Source: Streptococcus parasanguinis
GTDB lineage: Bacteria; Bacillota; Bacilli; Lactobacillales; Streptococcaceae
Length of the DNA stretch: 6,383 nt
Assembly: GCA_018377375.1 (NCBI GenBank)
Contig: JAGZZN010000080.1
Location: 1-6,383 of the forward strand
Reading direction: 5' to 3'
Shown: positions 5,905 to 6,383 of the stretch, piece by piece
Position numbering within the stretch: position 1 is the stretch's first letter
Layout of the letters: each line of letters opens with the position of its first letter
The notes under the pieces: model-generated
Database searches by the model: none
What the model saw: the letters and a program-made list of their open reading frames with translations, nothing else
What the model was told of the DNA's origin: nothing
Made by a program: the position numbers and the translations under genes

Positions 5905-6318
5905 ATGCAAAAAACATTTTTTATTATTAAACCAGATGCTGTTAAACGCCATCTAATTGGTCAAGTGCTTGATCGAATTGAGCGACGTGGCTTCGTTATT
6001 GAGCGTATGGAGATGCTGATGCTTGACGAAGAACGTCTTAAAGAACATTATGCCCAATTGGTTGATAAACCATTTTTCCCTAGTATTTCTGAATTCATGA
6101 TGAGTGGCCCAGCAGTTATTGGTATTATGTCTGGCCCAGGTGTTATCAAGTCATGGCGTGATATGATGGGAGCAACCAATCCTGGGGATGCTACTCCAGG
6201 AACGATTCGTGGAGACTTTGCAACTGCACCAGATGGGGACATGATTCCAAATATTGTTCATGGTTCTGATTCAGAAGAATCTGTGGCTCGAGAAATTCAG
6301 ATTTGGTTTGGTGAGTAA
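5905..6318 (+). CDS. ndk: Nucleoside diphosphate kinase
   Basis: The 137-residue cytoplasmic enzyme transfers the terminal phosphate of ATP to nucleoside diphosphates through a phosphohistidine. The N-terminus FFIIKPDAVKR carries Lys9 of the nucleotide site. Arg85, Thr91 in GATNP, Arg102 in GTIRGDF, Asn116 and the catalytic His119 in NIVHGSDS are all in place. The open frame extends back to 5857, but ATG 5905 is chosen: the family starts exactly at this point, AAGG at 5893-5896 sits eight bases upstream, and the likely promoter covers the earlier ATGs. Between GDF and the Asn of the active-site motif there are ten residues instead of the six usual in E. coli-type enzymes, a four-residue insertion that I recall also from other streptococci. 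The gene is divergent from the MetE-like gene and is followed after one base by the next reading frame. Confidence 0.97.
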   Translation: MQKTFFIIKPDAVKRHLIGQVLDRIERRGFVIERMEMLMLDEERLKEHYAQLVDKPFFPSISEFMMSGPAVIGIMSGPGVIKSWRDMMGATNPGDATPGTIRGDFATAPDGDMIPNIVHGSDSEESVAREIQIWFGE

Positions 6319-6319
6319 G

Positions 6320-6383
6320 ATGGATTTAGTAAAGATTCAATCTGATTTAGCTAAGGGTGGACTGTTAATTGATGTCAGAAGTC
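6320..6383 (+). CDS. Probable rhodanese-like domain protein, N-terminal start (partial)
   Basis: The first 21 codons run to the window edge, beginning MDLVKIQSDLAKGG and reaching LLIDVRS. The LIDVR core with preceding helix is typical for the first beta strand of rhodanese domains, which carry a catalytic cysteine later in the chain (not visible here). The ATG comes one base after the ndk stop, with GGTGAG at 6310-6315 as a close ribosome binding site. An in-frame GTG at 6311 is an alternative start that would overlap ndk by eight bases. The tight spacing suggests translation from the ndk transcript. The family call rests on one short motif. Confidence 0.6.
   Translation, partial: MDLVKIQSDLAKGGLLIDVRS

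Overview
The window looks like core chromosome of a low-GC Gram-positive in the Streptococcus group, most likely the salivarius/thermophilus lineage. The reasons are the strong AGGAG-type ribosome binding sites, the AT-rich codon use, hairpin terminators with T tracts, a TrmFO protein of the usual streptococcal size, a nucleoside diphosphate kinase with the longer loop I recall from streptococcal homologues, and a streptococcal-type MET-box. The species assignment is from memory of family sequences and was not searched.

Layout. Positions 1-71 hold the last codons of topA (DNA topoisomerase I, + strand), closed by a near-perfect terminator. Next on the + strand come a TraX-family polytopic membrane protein (187-1011), an OmpR-type response regulator (1047-1706) and its sensor histidine kinase (1697-3073, GTG start overlapping the regulator's stop). 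The regulator-kinase pair appears to have its own promoter inside the 3' end of the TraX gene, so it could be transcribed both with TraX and alone. A terminator at about 3083-3111 ends this block. Its T tract runs directly into an extended -10 promoter for trmFO (3191-4534), the folate/FAD-dependent tRNA U54 methyltransferase.

A bidirectional terminator (4543-4574) separates trmFO from a convergent gene on the - strand (4594-5739). That gene encodes a MetE C-terminal-domain-only (core) methionine-synthase-like enzyme with all four zinc ligands present. Its 165-base upstream region is shared with the divergent ndk gene and contains a 17-base palindrome with 15 of 17 positions matching the streptococcal MET-box, plus a second smaller dyad. 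ndk (best start 5905, 137 aa) is followed after one base by the first codons of a probable rhodanese-domain protein that runs off the window.

How the genes fit together. There are three functional themes: nucleic-acid housekeeping (topA, trmFO, ndk), a membrane acyltransferase-like protein beside a two-component system of lantibiotic-sensor type (an envelope-related role is inferred only), and methionine synthesis under probable MtaR-type LysR control. There is no mobile element, CRISPR array, tRNA or rRNA here. No clear new biological system is visible. The points most worth testing are the MET-box and the TraX/two-component linkage.
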